A stretch of DNA of 64,000 bases from Leptodontidium sp. MPI-SDFR-AT-0119 (lineage: Eukaryota > Ascomycota > Leotiomycetes > Helotiales > Leptodontidiaceae). A model generated the notes under the pieces. It searched no databases, was not told the DNA's origin, and was given only the letters and a program-made list of their open reading frames with translations. Made by a program: the position numbers and the translations under genes. Where the stretch lies: NCBI GenBank assembly GCA_020726505.1, contig JAHLEZ010000007.1:434001-498000 (forward strand), written 5' to 3'. Shown here one piece after another: positions 23,523 through 32,742 of this stretch; within the stretch, counting starts at the first letter, position 1, and every line of letters begins with the position of its first letter.

Positions 23523-24413
23523 CCTTGGAGCGCTCTTTGTGCTGTGGGTGATGTTTGTGATTCTGCGTTCTGGGTGGTACAACGGCAATTGCCTGATAAC
23601 GTGGGAGGCTGCATGATGCCGGTCTTGGATTGAGGGGATGTGGAACTGGACGACTTACTGTGAAGGGATAAAGTGTGTACAAACGGATTGAAGGTGAGGA
23701 TTTGAATGCAAGGAGTGTAGAGAAGAGAATGAAATGAGTGCAGTAGGTAGTGTAAAGAGAGAAAGAATCGCGCAAGACCGAGGCCTCGCGATGAACGAAA
23801 GTATGAAAGGTGATGAATACGGAAATGCGGAATGGAGGATGAGGAGGAGAGGAAAAAGAAGAAGGGGAGAGGAGAAGGAGAGGAAGAGACTCGCGAAAGG
23901 AGGCCGATATCAAATAGCTGGAAACTACTGTACAAACGGAAGGAACGGAGGCGAGGACGACGTTGGAATGAAGAAATGAGAGGAAGGCACGGCCGTCTCA
24001 ATTATTTCGAAGTCTACCCCATTCTGTGCATCGATCTGTAATAATGTGATGTCCAGATTTTCTTTTAATTTCCATCAACGTGCAGAGGCGCATTTCGGCT
24101 CTGGAGGTGCGCCGGATGCGCAAACGGACATTTTAGTGAGGTTTAAAGCAAATTGCAGCGGGAACTAGAAAAGAGCGAGTGGCTGGGCGCCTGGAAGTAG
24201 CATGGACATTGTATCCCCTCATTTACCTAGGTATTCACAACACAGCTTCGATGGCGATCTTGCTTAGGTGCTTATTTTAACGCAGTGGAGAGTTTGGGGT
24301 TATTCATCGGTAGTTACTGTTGAGGTTGACGATCTGGCTGCAGAAAGGGGGTCACACCACATCTAATTTTGACATCAGGCTCGGGGCTTTTCTTGATTAA
24401 GCTCACACGGGAA
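23523..24413. other. Glyoxal oxidase upstream region
   Basis: The minus strand is purine/pyrimidine-biased (CT-rich on the minus strand at 23700-23990), as in fungal promoters. The overlapping open frames here are low-complexity shadows. No separate gene supported. Confidence 0.4.
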
Positions 24414-24742
24414 CTAAAATAGCACTGTGTTTCCCCAGATGATCTCCATCACCTTTGGAACACGAGGCACGGCCTCGGCCTTTACTTTGGAGACTGTATT
24501 CCGGACAAGCTTCTTACGCTTCCTCAAGCTTTGGGGCTGGCTGCTCGGCTGGATGTTGAGGGGAGGTCTCGGGTGGTCTCTCCATATGTCAGAGATGGAG
24601 GTCTCGGATTGCCGCCCTGGAGAGAGGAGGGAATACTGATGCTGCTCGAGCAGAGTCGCATAACGAATATCAGTCTCTCTCTCCTTCTCGTTGGTCTCCG
24701 GACAGGCACCACCGCCACCACTGTCATCCAGAATGCAGAAAT
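24414..24742 (-). other. Open frame downstream of YAE1, possible extra exon
   Basis: A minus-strand frame of about 110 codons without ATG ends at TAG 24416-24414. It reads like a hydrophilic protein (DDSGGGGACPETNEKE, RYATLLEQHQYSLLS, RKRKKLVRNTVSKVKAEAV). A consensus acceptor (ATCAACAG) lies at its start. A donor inside YAE1 (A|GTGAAC at 24833) would splice 91 bp out and fuse it in frame to YAE1. It could be an alternative YAE1 3' exon, part of another gene, or chance. Confidence 0.3.
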
Positions 24743-24768
24743 CTGTTGATAACCATCCTTTCGACCCT

Positions 24769-25485
24769 TCACCAACTCAAGTCCTTCTTCGAAATCCCCA
24801 GAACTTTCGCCATGCCCGCAGCAACAGGTTCACTCTCCACCTCTCCCCTCCTAACCTCCTTTCCCTGCGCACCCTTCCCACTCACACCCCCATCATCCAT
24901 CTCCTCCCTCTCTCTCTCTCCCTCCCCATCCAAAATCCCAATATCCAACCCCCACCTCCTAACCTCCCCCTCCACAAGCCCCTCCCACTTCCTCACCAAC
25001 GGATGCGCAGCCGCCACATCCGGGAAAAGCACCTCTCCAGTCTCCTCCTTCTCACCCTCAACCTCAAACCTCCAAACCCCATCCTCCCCCCAATACTCCC
25101 TCGCAAAAACACTCTTCGTACTCAACTCCTCCTTGGCCTCTCCCACCAATTTCTCCACCCTCACCCTCTCACTCCCCATCTCCTCCCCTCTCAACCCCGC
25201 AAGAACACCCTCCAGAATCCCCAAAATCTTCCCGATTTTCAACCCCAGCACAGCGCCTAGCCCATACCCCTCGTCGAAACCCGCTTGTACGCTTTCCCCC
25301 TTGCCTTTCGTGACGCCGTCTCTGTAGCCTTCTGTTTCGTGTTTTTCGCGCAGGCGTGGGATGTCTGAGGGTTCGAGGTTGCCCATGGTGGGTTGGTGGG
25401 GGAGAAGTGAGGGAGAGGATGGCGCGGAGCCAAAGACGTCGTCGAAATCGTCATTTGTATAGGAGAGGGGTGGTTCATCTGTCAT
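24769..25485 (-). CDS. YAE1: YAE1, adaptor for Fe-S cluster delivery to Rli1/ABCE1
   Basis: Yae1 pairs with Lto1 to recruit the ribosome-recycling ATPase Rli1 to the cytosolic iron-sulfur assembly (CIA) targeting machinery. The 238-aa frame has the hallmark deca-GX3 repeat at about residues 53-90: glycines spaced every four residues through EGYRDGVTKGKGESV, then AGFDEGYGLGAVLGLK and IGKILG. The acidic N-terminus (DDFDDVFGSAPSSP) is typical of fungal Yae1. The C-terminal half is charged and conserved in fungi around FAREYWGEDGVWRFEVEG. Length fits the family. Single exon in the main form; see the downstream frame for a possible alternative 3' end. The family call rests on motif recognition only. 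Confidence 0.8.
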   Translation of the reverse strand: MTDEPPLSYTNDDFDDVFGSAPSSPSLLPHQPTMGNLEPSDIPRLREKHETEGYRDGVTKGKGESVQAGFDEGYGLGAVLGLKIGKILGILEGVLAGLRGEEMGSERVRVEKLVGEAKEELSTKSVFAREYWGEDGVWRFEVEGEKEETGEVLFPDVAAAHPLVRKWEGLVEGEVRRWGLDIGILDGEGEREREEMDDGGVSGKGAQGKEVRRGEVESEPVAAGMAKVLGISKKDLSW

Positions 25486-25835
25486 TATGACTGTAGGTAA
25501 GGGGATACCAATAGAGACAGAGTTGTCGTGTTGTAGCTTACCCGTATCATAAACTTGGTAATGGAATGGGATAATGGTGTTCCTGTCACTGAATTGAGAA
25601 AAATAATTACCCCTCCAAAATGCCCCACTTCACCCCGCCAAGCCAAGCATCAACCGCTCCCCATCCATCTCCCTCAGCTCGAACCTGATAGACTCGTGAC
25701 TGCCATAATGGGTGACTGCATCTCAAAATTTTGCAAACAATAAACCGTGGTATATCTCCAAATAAGAAACATATCAATCAAACATATGACTTGAATGGCT
25801 CAAGTGGATAAGTCTGGAATTCAGATGACAAAAAA
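25486..25835. other. Gap between YAE1 and the tRNA gene
   Basis: A short non-coding gap holding the YAE1 leader and promoter. The 62-codon plus-strand frame at 25555 has no family features. Confidence 0.4.
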
Positions 25836-25932
25836 GCTTGGCTGGAGTAGTGGTTAACTCGTCTGCTTCCCAAATACCCTGCTAGGGTAACACACGCAGC
25901 AGGAAACAAGGGTTCGAACCCCTTGCCTAGCA
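25836..25932 (+). tRNA. tRNA-Gly(CCC) with a 25-nt intron
   Basis: A cloverleaf can be drawn: acceptor GCTTGGC with GCCTAGC, D stem GAG/CTC, anticodon stem TCTGC/GCAGG, loop TTCCCA(A) with anticodon CCC, T arm AAGGG-TTCGAAC-CCCTT and discriminator A. A 25-nt insert containing CCCTGCTAGGG sits just 3' of the anticodon at the canonical position 37/38. One acceptor pair (4-69) is T-T, so the acceptor stem has one mismatch. A T-run follows at 25961. Mature length about 72 nt. Confidence 0.85.
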
Positions 25933-26097
25933 CAAATCTGATTTAAGAGGTATCTTATGTTTCTTTTTGGAGCTCTTTCTTTCTAATTCATAGTTAATGT
26001 TCAAATGCTTTTTTGAAAGTTTGTTTGTTTCCGTAAAGGTTGGAATGTGGTGAGTAAGTGAAGCGAGTTGTTTGCTCCAGCATCTGATCTTTTGCCT

Positions 26098-29000
26098 TCA
26101 GGATTTCCATGGCTTGAAAATCAAATATGAAGGTACTCCAGGGTCCAATGGAAGCATTCTTTTGTCTCTAATTGCTCTCACCGCCCACCTGTACTCAGCT
26201 GCCCATTTGACATGATTAAGCAAACGGAACTTCAACAGCAACTGACTGTAAGCCACGTTTATCCCCAACAAAGGATATGGACTTTCAGACTGGTTAAAGC
26301 TTGCATGGTTTCTGTATCTATATTGAGAGTCATAACGTAGAAGACGTGATTTGTTCTCTGCAGCAGAGCATGGTGACATTTCTTGATTAACATGCCTTGA
26401 ATATAAGTAGGAACAGCGACTTGGAGACAGCTTTCTCCACCCACGACACACTAAATCCATCCTTGCCCTAAAAATTGGCTGAACCTCCAAGATTAATTCA
26501 CCATGCCAACTTTAACAACAGCCAGTGCATTCCTGTGTCCACCAACCCAGATTTCTTCCCGCTTCCAACTATGATACCCCCACATGCCGGAGACTTCTAG
26601 GCAGCGCGTTCCTTCTTTGTGATATCCAGCTCCAAAATGACCATCCCGCAAACCATAAACCCTGCCTCCACCTGTCAATCTTTCTGGCAAGATACTGCCC
26701 GTCTTCCATTCTCCTGACATTCGACCTATGCGCCAGGCGATTCCGACCTGCCCTGAAGGTAATGTAATTCCAACGAAGCCCAATCTCATCGTATGCGAGG
26801 TTTCTTGTCGTCCCTGGGCGGTATTTCCAATTCGGTGGAGCTGTATTCAGGACCTTAACTCGAAAGACAGTGGTAGGCGACGGAATACCCATTGTAGGAG
26901 CCGGGGGATGAGCCTGGGTGCCGTTGGTTGAAGCGTTCTATGTCCCCAATTCACGTTAGCACATGTAACCCCTCATGGTTGGGAGCCTCGGACTTACCTA
27001 TGATAGTTCACCGAGAAGTTTAGTGTGGATTGGACGACGAAATGCCAATCTCTTGTTGTTGGTGAGTGCTGTTCTTCTGTCGTATCGATGCTTGGAACCT
27101 GAGACTGTCTTTTATTTCCTTTGGAGAGCTGCGCAGGTCGGATGAAGAGGTACGGCACCGTTGAATCCAAATGGCAATTCTTCGTCCCCTGACACTACCT
27201 GGTGGGCTTCCGTTGCATGGGAAATTCCAGGGAGGTGACGCAGGATACACTGTGGATGTAGACACAAGAGATGGAATTGAGTTGCCGCCAAGCTGCTCTA
27301 ACAAAATGGAAACATCCAACTTACGTAGTCCTGCCTAGCAGGTGGAATTCCAAGTGCTGGACTGCCTGGAGGATCTGTACCTGGTGTACCTAGATCGTCC
27401 GAAATCCAGGGCATCAGTACAAGTTTCCAGTGCACAAGGTCGCAAAGTCACTTTCGTGCTGGGGCAGCTACAAATATGTCGAGGAAAGCCTCTCAGTCGG
27501 GTTGCAAGCTACGCTGCTGCTTAAATTCTGAGAACTATAATTACAGTCGTTAACGAAAGCCGTATCAAAGTAATGCAGGCAGCTGAATCAAACTTACATA
27601 TTTCGTGGCTGCAATGCGCCCAGGAGAGCATCGGCGATACTAAAGCAAAAAAGCACTGCTTTTCGGCTGCTAAAGTGGGCCGATTGCGTAACTTGGTCGG
27701 GACTAGGAAGGGATCAATCTCCTTGTCGATTTGCACATCAGCCACGAGATATTGTCATTCTTTTTCTTCAGCCGATTCTCTGACGTCGTAGTATATCAGG
27801 CAGGAGTTCGGATACCTCAACTGCAATGTTTGGCCGTTGGCGTTTCGTAGAACCTGAAATACTAGAACAATCAGCAGAACGAGCAGATCAGAGCATTACT
27901 GTAAAATACTTGGTCGTGTTGCTTCCCCGGACTAGTTACTTCTTTCCCTGCCACCAGATGTTAGCCAAATATTACGCCCATGAACAGTAATATGGTAGCA
28001 GCTTAGCGACTATTTGAGAAATCACGAAGAAGGATCGGCTCATGGCTAGATGTTCAGGCCACCTCGACTTCGAAAGGTTTCTAGAACGACTTTCAGCGTT
28101 GGGCTATTGTTCGAAATGGTCTCCATCCGCCCAGTATTTCTACCAAGGGCTCTACCAAGTACCTCAGACGATAGTGGTATCCAAGCTCTTCTTCCTTGTA
28201 TTATGTACCGAAGCTCTTTCTTGCGGCAGTTGAGATTGCGGGGAGTCTCGTGAACGCGGATAGCTCCCTGGATTCAGCGTGGAGGGTGGCGAGGCCCAAG
28301 CCAAATTGTTTCCTGTGAGAAAGTTGGAGGGACATACTGATATCTCATCGAGTATAGGCGGAGTTTCTAGGAATTAAAACCGTTAGCATGCTGTTGACCT
28401 GATTAACAGCGCGCGCCTTGAGGCGGAAACCTTACTTGAGCTTGTAAATTTGGGTCAGTGGGGGTTGGGATACCCGAGGAGCTGAGGTATTTCGAGTTTG
28501 CGATGACCGAGTTCGAGATGGGCACTGTGGTTGGTGTTCCGATCCAAAATTTCGAGGAAGAAATAAGTTCAAATGATTTAAGTAACCGAGAAAAGCGGAT
28601 TGTTAGCACTATGTAGGAAATTCTAAGCTAAGCGCTTTGTCCAACCAGGCAGCGTGTTGTTGACTCAATCAGTGCGACAACTAGGCGAATAGTAGAGCTC
28701 GCGCCACTACAAGCGACATTGACAATGTTGACGATTACAAGTGAATGGTCGAGGCACAGAGGCGAAGCAGTGGTGGGAGCCTCATAATTATTCGGGTTTC
28801 CAATTTTGGTTCTTCTGGTCGAGATCTCCAAGGGGAAGCGGGGTCGGGAGTCTGTCGAAATATTGCGGCACGAATTAACCAGGCAGCATCTTATGAGCCG
28901 AATACGGAGTGTGTGTCTTTCGAGTTTCGCAATCCAGCGCGGTCGGCAAAAGCTTCTTTTGCGAAGAAGAATAAATTGGCTGGGGCTTTTTCTGTGGCCG

Positions 29001-29130
29001 GATGGGCATGAACAAAGGCAATTATTGAGACTGGCACAGCAATGGTTGATGTCAATGGCAAAACTTACTGTGGTAGCCTGTAGACTCAATCCATAACCCC
29101 AAAGAGGCTCTCTGTTGGAAGTCTCCATGC
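26098..29130 (-). pseudogene. Degenerate spliced gene of unrecognised family
   Basis: Minus-strand coding-like pieces appear with matching splice sites: a piece around 27850-27598 (LQLRYPNSCLIYYDVRE, then an in-frame TGA at 27757-27755, then PTKLRNRPTLAAEKQ) ends at a GTAAGT donor at 27597; the next runs from acceptor 27535 to donor 27324 with two TGA codons; the next, from 27249, reads CILRHLPGISHATE and PFGFNGAVPLHPTC, reminiscent of Cys-His stretches in fungal F-box-like proteins. Further pieces at 26890-26570 and 26490-26098 are open but not joinable by me. Stops inside otherwise good exons suggest decay. Boundaries are approximate and the family is a guess. Confidence 0.35.
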
Positions 29131-30198
29131 GAAGCCAAATTTAGTTTAGAAAATTCCTGATCCTTCTAGTTACCAAAAGTCAAAACGTAGATTAATAATT
29201 TAAGCAGCTTGCATTGTTGAATCAAGACTTATAATAGAAATTACCAAAACTTGTACTCCTGAGATTCTGACTGTCTGATAGCCCCAGATCAACTTCAAAT
29301 GTTCTTTATTCTATTGACTTCAAGTATATCTATTAACACAAGACGAGTCCATGTGGCTTCAACGTCAATTTATGACCGTTAAGCGTCTCCAACTGATTTA
29401 CCATCTAATACAACAAGTACCAATTACGTGAATTTCCCACAAACTAAACAAGTTTCAAGCTGTCTTAGCTATCCACAACAGCACGAAAACGATGATTAAT
29501 ATGTTGACAGGACACTTAAATATACACACCTCGTGTTAAAGGTATCCTTGACCCGCTGTCTGTGTGCGCTAACAACGTCTTTCTCAATAGCTTCCAGGAC
29601 TGCGCGTTCCCACATCCCCATTACCACGAAGACCCCCCCCACCTACCAAGGCTCCCATTTTCCTCTGCTTGGAGCTTACAGTCTATGATCATGGCACATG
29701 GTTGGAAATTGTTCGCCTGTTTAGGGCTGTGCTGCAATATTGCTAGGAAACATTCATGTAGTGAAGGATGCCCTTCTGGCAACAGAATATCCCTCCTCTT
29801 GATTGTACTTCTAGTGAGCCCCCGTATATGCAGTATATTCTTGTGGCGCACATCGTAAGCACAACACTCCTCACCGTTCGGCAGCTTATGATTTTATTTT
29901 TCCAGTTTGCCGCCGGACCTTCTCTTCTTTGATTTGTTTGTTGTGTTGATGTTGTGTTTCGCCGTACTAGCGAGGATGTTAAGCGAGTAGAACCCCTTTT
30001 TGCGGCCAAACAACGGATAAAACCAGCAGCGAAGTCTAGGTTTGTAACAAAAAAGGAAGACAAAATAGCATTCATAAGCAGCAAATTTGTGCGCCGTTAA
30101 AGGCCTTATTAAAAGAAGCTTGGGAAGAGAACCACTACATCGTGATCGAAAAGCAAATCATTAAGCATTATTTCGGTGTCCTTTCCCGCCGCCATCCT
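29131..30198. other. AT-rich intergenic stretch
   Basis: No coding-like frame beyond about 110 codons, no repeat and no RNA recognised. It lies downstream of the HET gene. Confidence 0.4.
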
Positions 30199-32742
30199 TT
30201 AGCGTATGGTCACTGTGCGTTCTCCGCCTTTATTCTCCACCCGCTCATCAACACAAACTCCAATGATCTTATACTGCCCCAACGGTCGATTCCTGCATAT
30301 CAGAAGATTCCCCGATCCACCAGTTTGCACATACCCATAATCCCTCATCGAATCTGTGATGCCATGCGTGAATTCTTCCCTCACCAATGCCCTGCCCGTC
30401 GGCCACCATAATTTTGGAACCACGGACTTATGAATCCTCGTACTCCTGCAGCTGCTAGAATATGCTCTGTGGGAGTCGGTATTCCCTCCGTATGCCACCA
30501 AGTTGAAAGCCTTGCCAATGTCTCCAACCTGCACCAATCCCAGTCCGTCCCTCAGCACTATCCTGTCCTCCTCCAATGTTGCTGAAGTACCACCCAAGGA
30601 GCATCCTTCCACGGCCGTTATGGCTTCGAAAATTAACGAGAACGGGGCAATGATCACACATCCGCAATTGACTCGAACTTCGCACGAAATCTTTTCTGTG
30701 CTCTCATTCTCGAGTCGTGATCCGCAGTCTGTGATTGCGCCCATTCGGAAGTTCATCGACCTGTTGTGGACTCTGAAGTCATGGGGATGAGGATTCTCCC
30801 ACCCGGTGCCGCTCACACACCGGTCTTCCCATCCAGTTGGTTTGGCATTTGGGTCGCTGATATTCCAATGTGGTTGTAGCTTTTGCAGAAGCGTCTTTCT
30901 GTACCGAACGACATCGCCCCCTGGGTCCATGATACTCCCCAACATCGTCGCACATTGTACCAAGATTCTACCGGTTTCGTCTCCAGCCACATCCTGAGGC
31001 TGATCGTTTACAGGTATCTTCTCGGTGCTGAAGACACCAGTCTTGACTTTCTTGCCGGCATTACAGCCTCTGTAGATAAACTGGAATATTCTGTCACTCT
31101 TGTTAAGTGTGATCCTCATGTACTTCTTCGGTGTTCCCAGCAGACCAGTCACTGCAAATGCTTTGGCCAAGCCCTTTGGTTTCAAGCGTCCCAGATTGGC
31201 AACAGCAGCGAAGCAGTCGGTTGTCATTGGGTTATTGTGATTTGCCACCACTGGGATCCAGTCGCATTCTCCACGTTCCCCACTGCTGATCGCAAGCTTC
31301 GTCCAGGCGAGCCCAGTCTTCATGGAAAGTTGTTTGAAGAATGCGTATGAGATCTTCTCGATGTCATCACCATTCAAATCTTTCTCTACTTCCTCTGCTG
31401 TGAACAGCCCGCTGAACACGCCAAGAAGCCCTCTGAAAATATCTCTGCGCTTCTCGCACTCTCGTGGTGCGATTGAAATTGCAGAGAAAATGTTGCAAAC
31501 CCCTTTGTGGTTTTCATACCACCAGCTAGGACCGCCGTTGATGATATCCGTCCTTGCCGAGCTAATTCCCCTTACTTGTATCTGTAGGGCATTAAGTATC
31601 AAGCAGTCCTCGTCCAATATTCGTAAGATCGCGTTGACGGATGCCGTTCTCAGCACTCTTGATGTCATAATCCATGCATGCAGCTTGTATGCTTTGTCCT
31701 TCGAGTCGGTGGCGAGGTCCATCCAAGTGTTCAATTCCCCAATACAAGAAATTTGTTTCTCGTTCACTCCGTACATTGTGATGTTCTTCCCCAATAGCAT
31801 TTCTTGGAACGTCCAGACTCTGGTGAAATATGGATTACTGAACAGTGATCGAACTCGGTTGATGCAAGTCGAGTAACAATTCAAGACCCCCATGTCAATA
31901 GCAGCGGATCTGACGGTCGAGTAATCCATCGGAAATTTCCAGTTGGTCGTTGCCCACTGTGAGAGAATATTGGTGAGTTTCTCGGTCAAGAAAGCTTCAG
32001 AAGCCAACGAAGCTCCTCCCATGTTTGCCAAAATGTGATCAATAAACTTCAGATTGTCCACGATGTCCTGCGGATCCCACACCTCATCCATATCCATCAG
32101 AATGTAACATTTGCGAGCAGTCTTATAGTACTGATACATCTTCGGAATCTCCGCTGACATTTCTCGCTCATCATCCTGGGCTAGGCATATGCAGTCGACC
32201 CACAAATACTGAATGTCGTCCTTGATCATCAACCGTTTGATGTCTTCCAACTTCTGCTCTGCTAATTCCACGTTCCACTTCACACCTGGTATTCCGCAAT
32301 TGTAAGGATCTTGCTTTTTGCCCCATGTGTAAGTGATGATGTCGAAGTGGTCAATTTCGTGGCCAGGACTGCGAGGTTCACGACAATCGATGACTTCAAA
32401 ATTGTTACCGACACGGCTGAGAAGCCGGAGAGGGAGAGGAATTGCCATCGAGTTGGCGTACTTCTGCGAATGGAGCCTTGTTTTTGTAAGAATGCTGTTC
32501 ATCGGAAGGAAAGAGAGACAAGAAACGTACCGTTGATACTTTGGAATCCACCGATCAAGCTCTAGAAGGTCAAGATGTCGAAGAAATACAGTTTGGATTG
32601 AAATCAGGAGGGAACAAACTTCAAATCGAGGGGTTATTTTGAGCTGAAATACACAACGCGACGAGCTGAAAATGTTGTCGCGCTCCCTCAGGGGTTGGGC
32701 TCCTCCCATCGAGTTGCACACTGCATTCATTGGCTGAACCAA
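30199..32742 (-). CDS. HET-domain protein (heterokaryon incompatibility type)
   Basis: HET proteins are fungal cell-fate regulators: many trigger vegetative incompatibility or related death responses, but most family members are uncharacterised. The 847-aa frame shows the HET block in order: FDIITYTWG at about residue 130, YLWVDCICLAQDD at about 175, EIPKMYQYYKTARKCYILM, then YFTRVWTFQEMLLG at about 290. The C-terminal 400 residues carry no domain I know. The start is uncertain: the longest frame begins at 32742, but ATG 32502 (MNSILTK) gives a more typical 767-aa protein; residues 60-75 (LELDRWIPKYQR) look coding, so an upstream exon or start is possible. No introns needed. No partner (het-s, NLR) gene is visible next to it. 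Confidence 0.85.
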   Translation of the reverse strand: MVQPMNAVCNSMGGAQPLRERDNIFSSSRCVFQLKITPRFEVCSLLISIQTVFLRHLDLLELDRWIPKYQRYVSCLSFLPMNSILTKTRLHSQKYANSMAIPLPLRLLSRVGNNFEVIDCREPRSPGHEIDHFDIITYTWGKKQDPYNCGIPGVKWNVELAEQKLEDIKRLMIKDDIQYLWVDCICLAQDDEREMSAEIPKMYQYYKTARKCYILMDMDEVWDPQDIVDNLKFIDHILANMGGASLASEAFLTEKLTNILSQWATTNWKFPMDYSTVRSAAIDMGVLNCYSTCINRVRSLFSNPYFTRVWTFQEMLLGKNITMYGVNEKQISCIGELNTWMDLATDSKDKAYKLHAWIMTSRVLRTASVNAILRILDEDCLILNALQIQVRGISSARTDIINGGPSWWYENHKGVCNIFSAISIAPRECEKRRDIFRGLLGVFSGLFTAEEVEKDLNGDDIEKISYAFFKQLSMKTGLAWTKLAISSGERGECDWIPVVANHNNPMTTDCFAAVANLGRLKPKGLAKAFAVTGLLGTPKKYMRITLNKSDRIFQFIYRGCNAGKKVKTGVFSTEKIPVNDQPQDVAGDETGRILVQCATMLGSIMDPGGDVVRYRKTLLQKLQPHWNISDPNAKPTGWEDRCVSGTGWENPHPHDFRVHNRSMNFRMGAITDCGSRLENESTEKISCEVRVNCGCVIIAPFSLIFEAITAVEGCSLGGTSATLEEDRIVLRDGLGLVQVGDIGKAFNLVAYGGNTDSHRAYSSSCRSTRIHKSVVPKLWWPTGRALVREEFTHGITDSMRDYGYVQTGGSGNLLICRNRPLGQYKIIGVCVDERVENKGGERTVTIR

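Noticed and set aside
24691..25327. Two long plus-strand frames rich in Pro, Leu and Ser
   Set aside because: Exact antisense shadows of YAE1, which has the deca-GX3 motif.
31322..31876. 184-codon plus-strand frame
   Set aside because: Antisense to the HET-domain gene, with no domain of its own.
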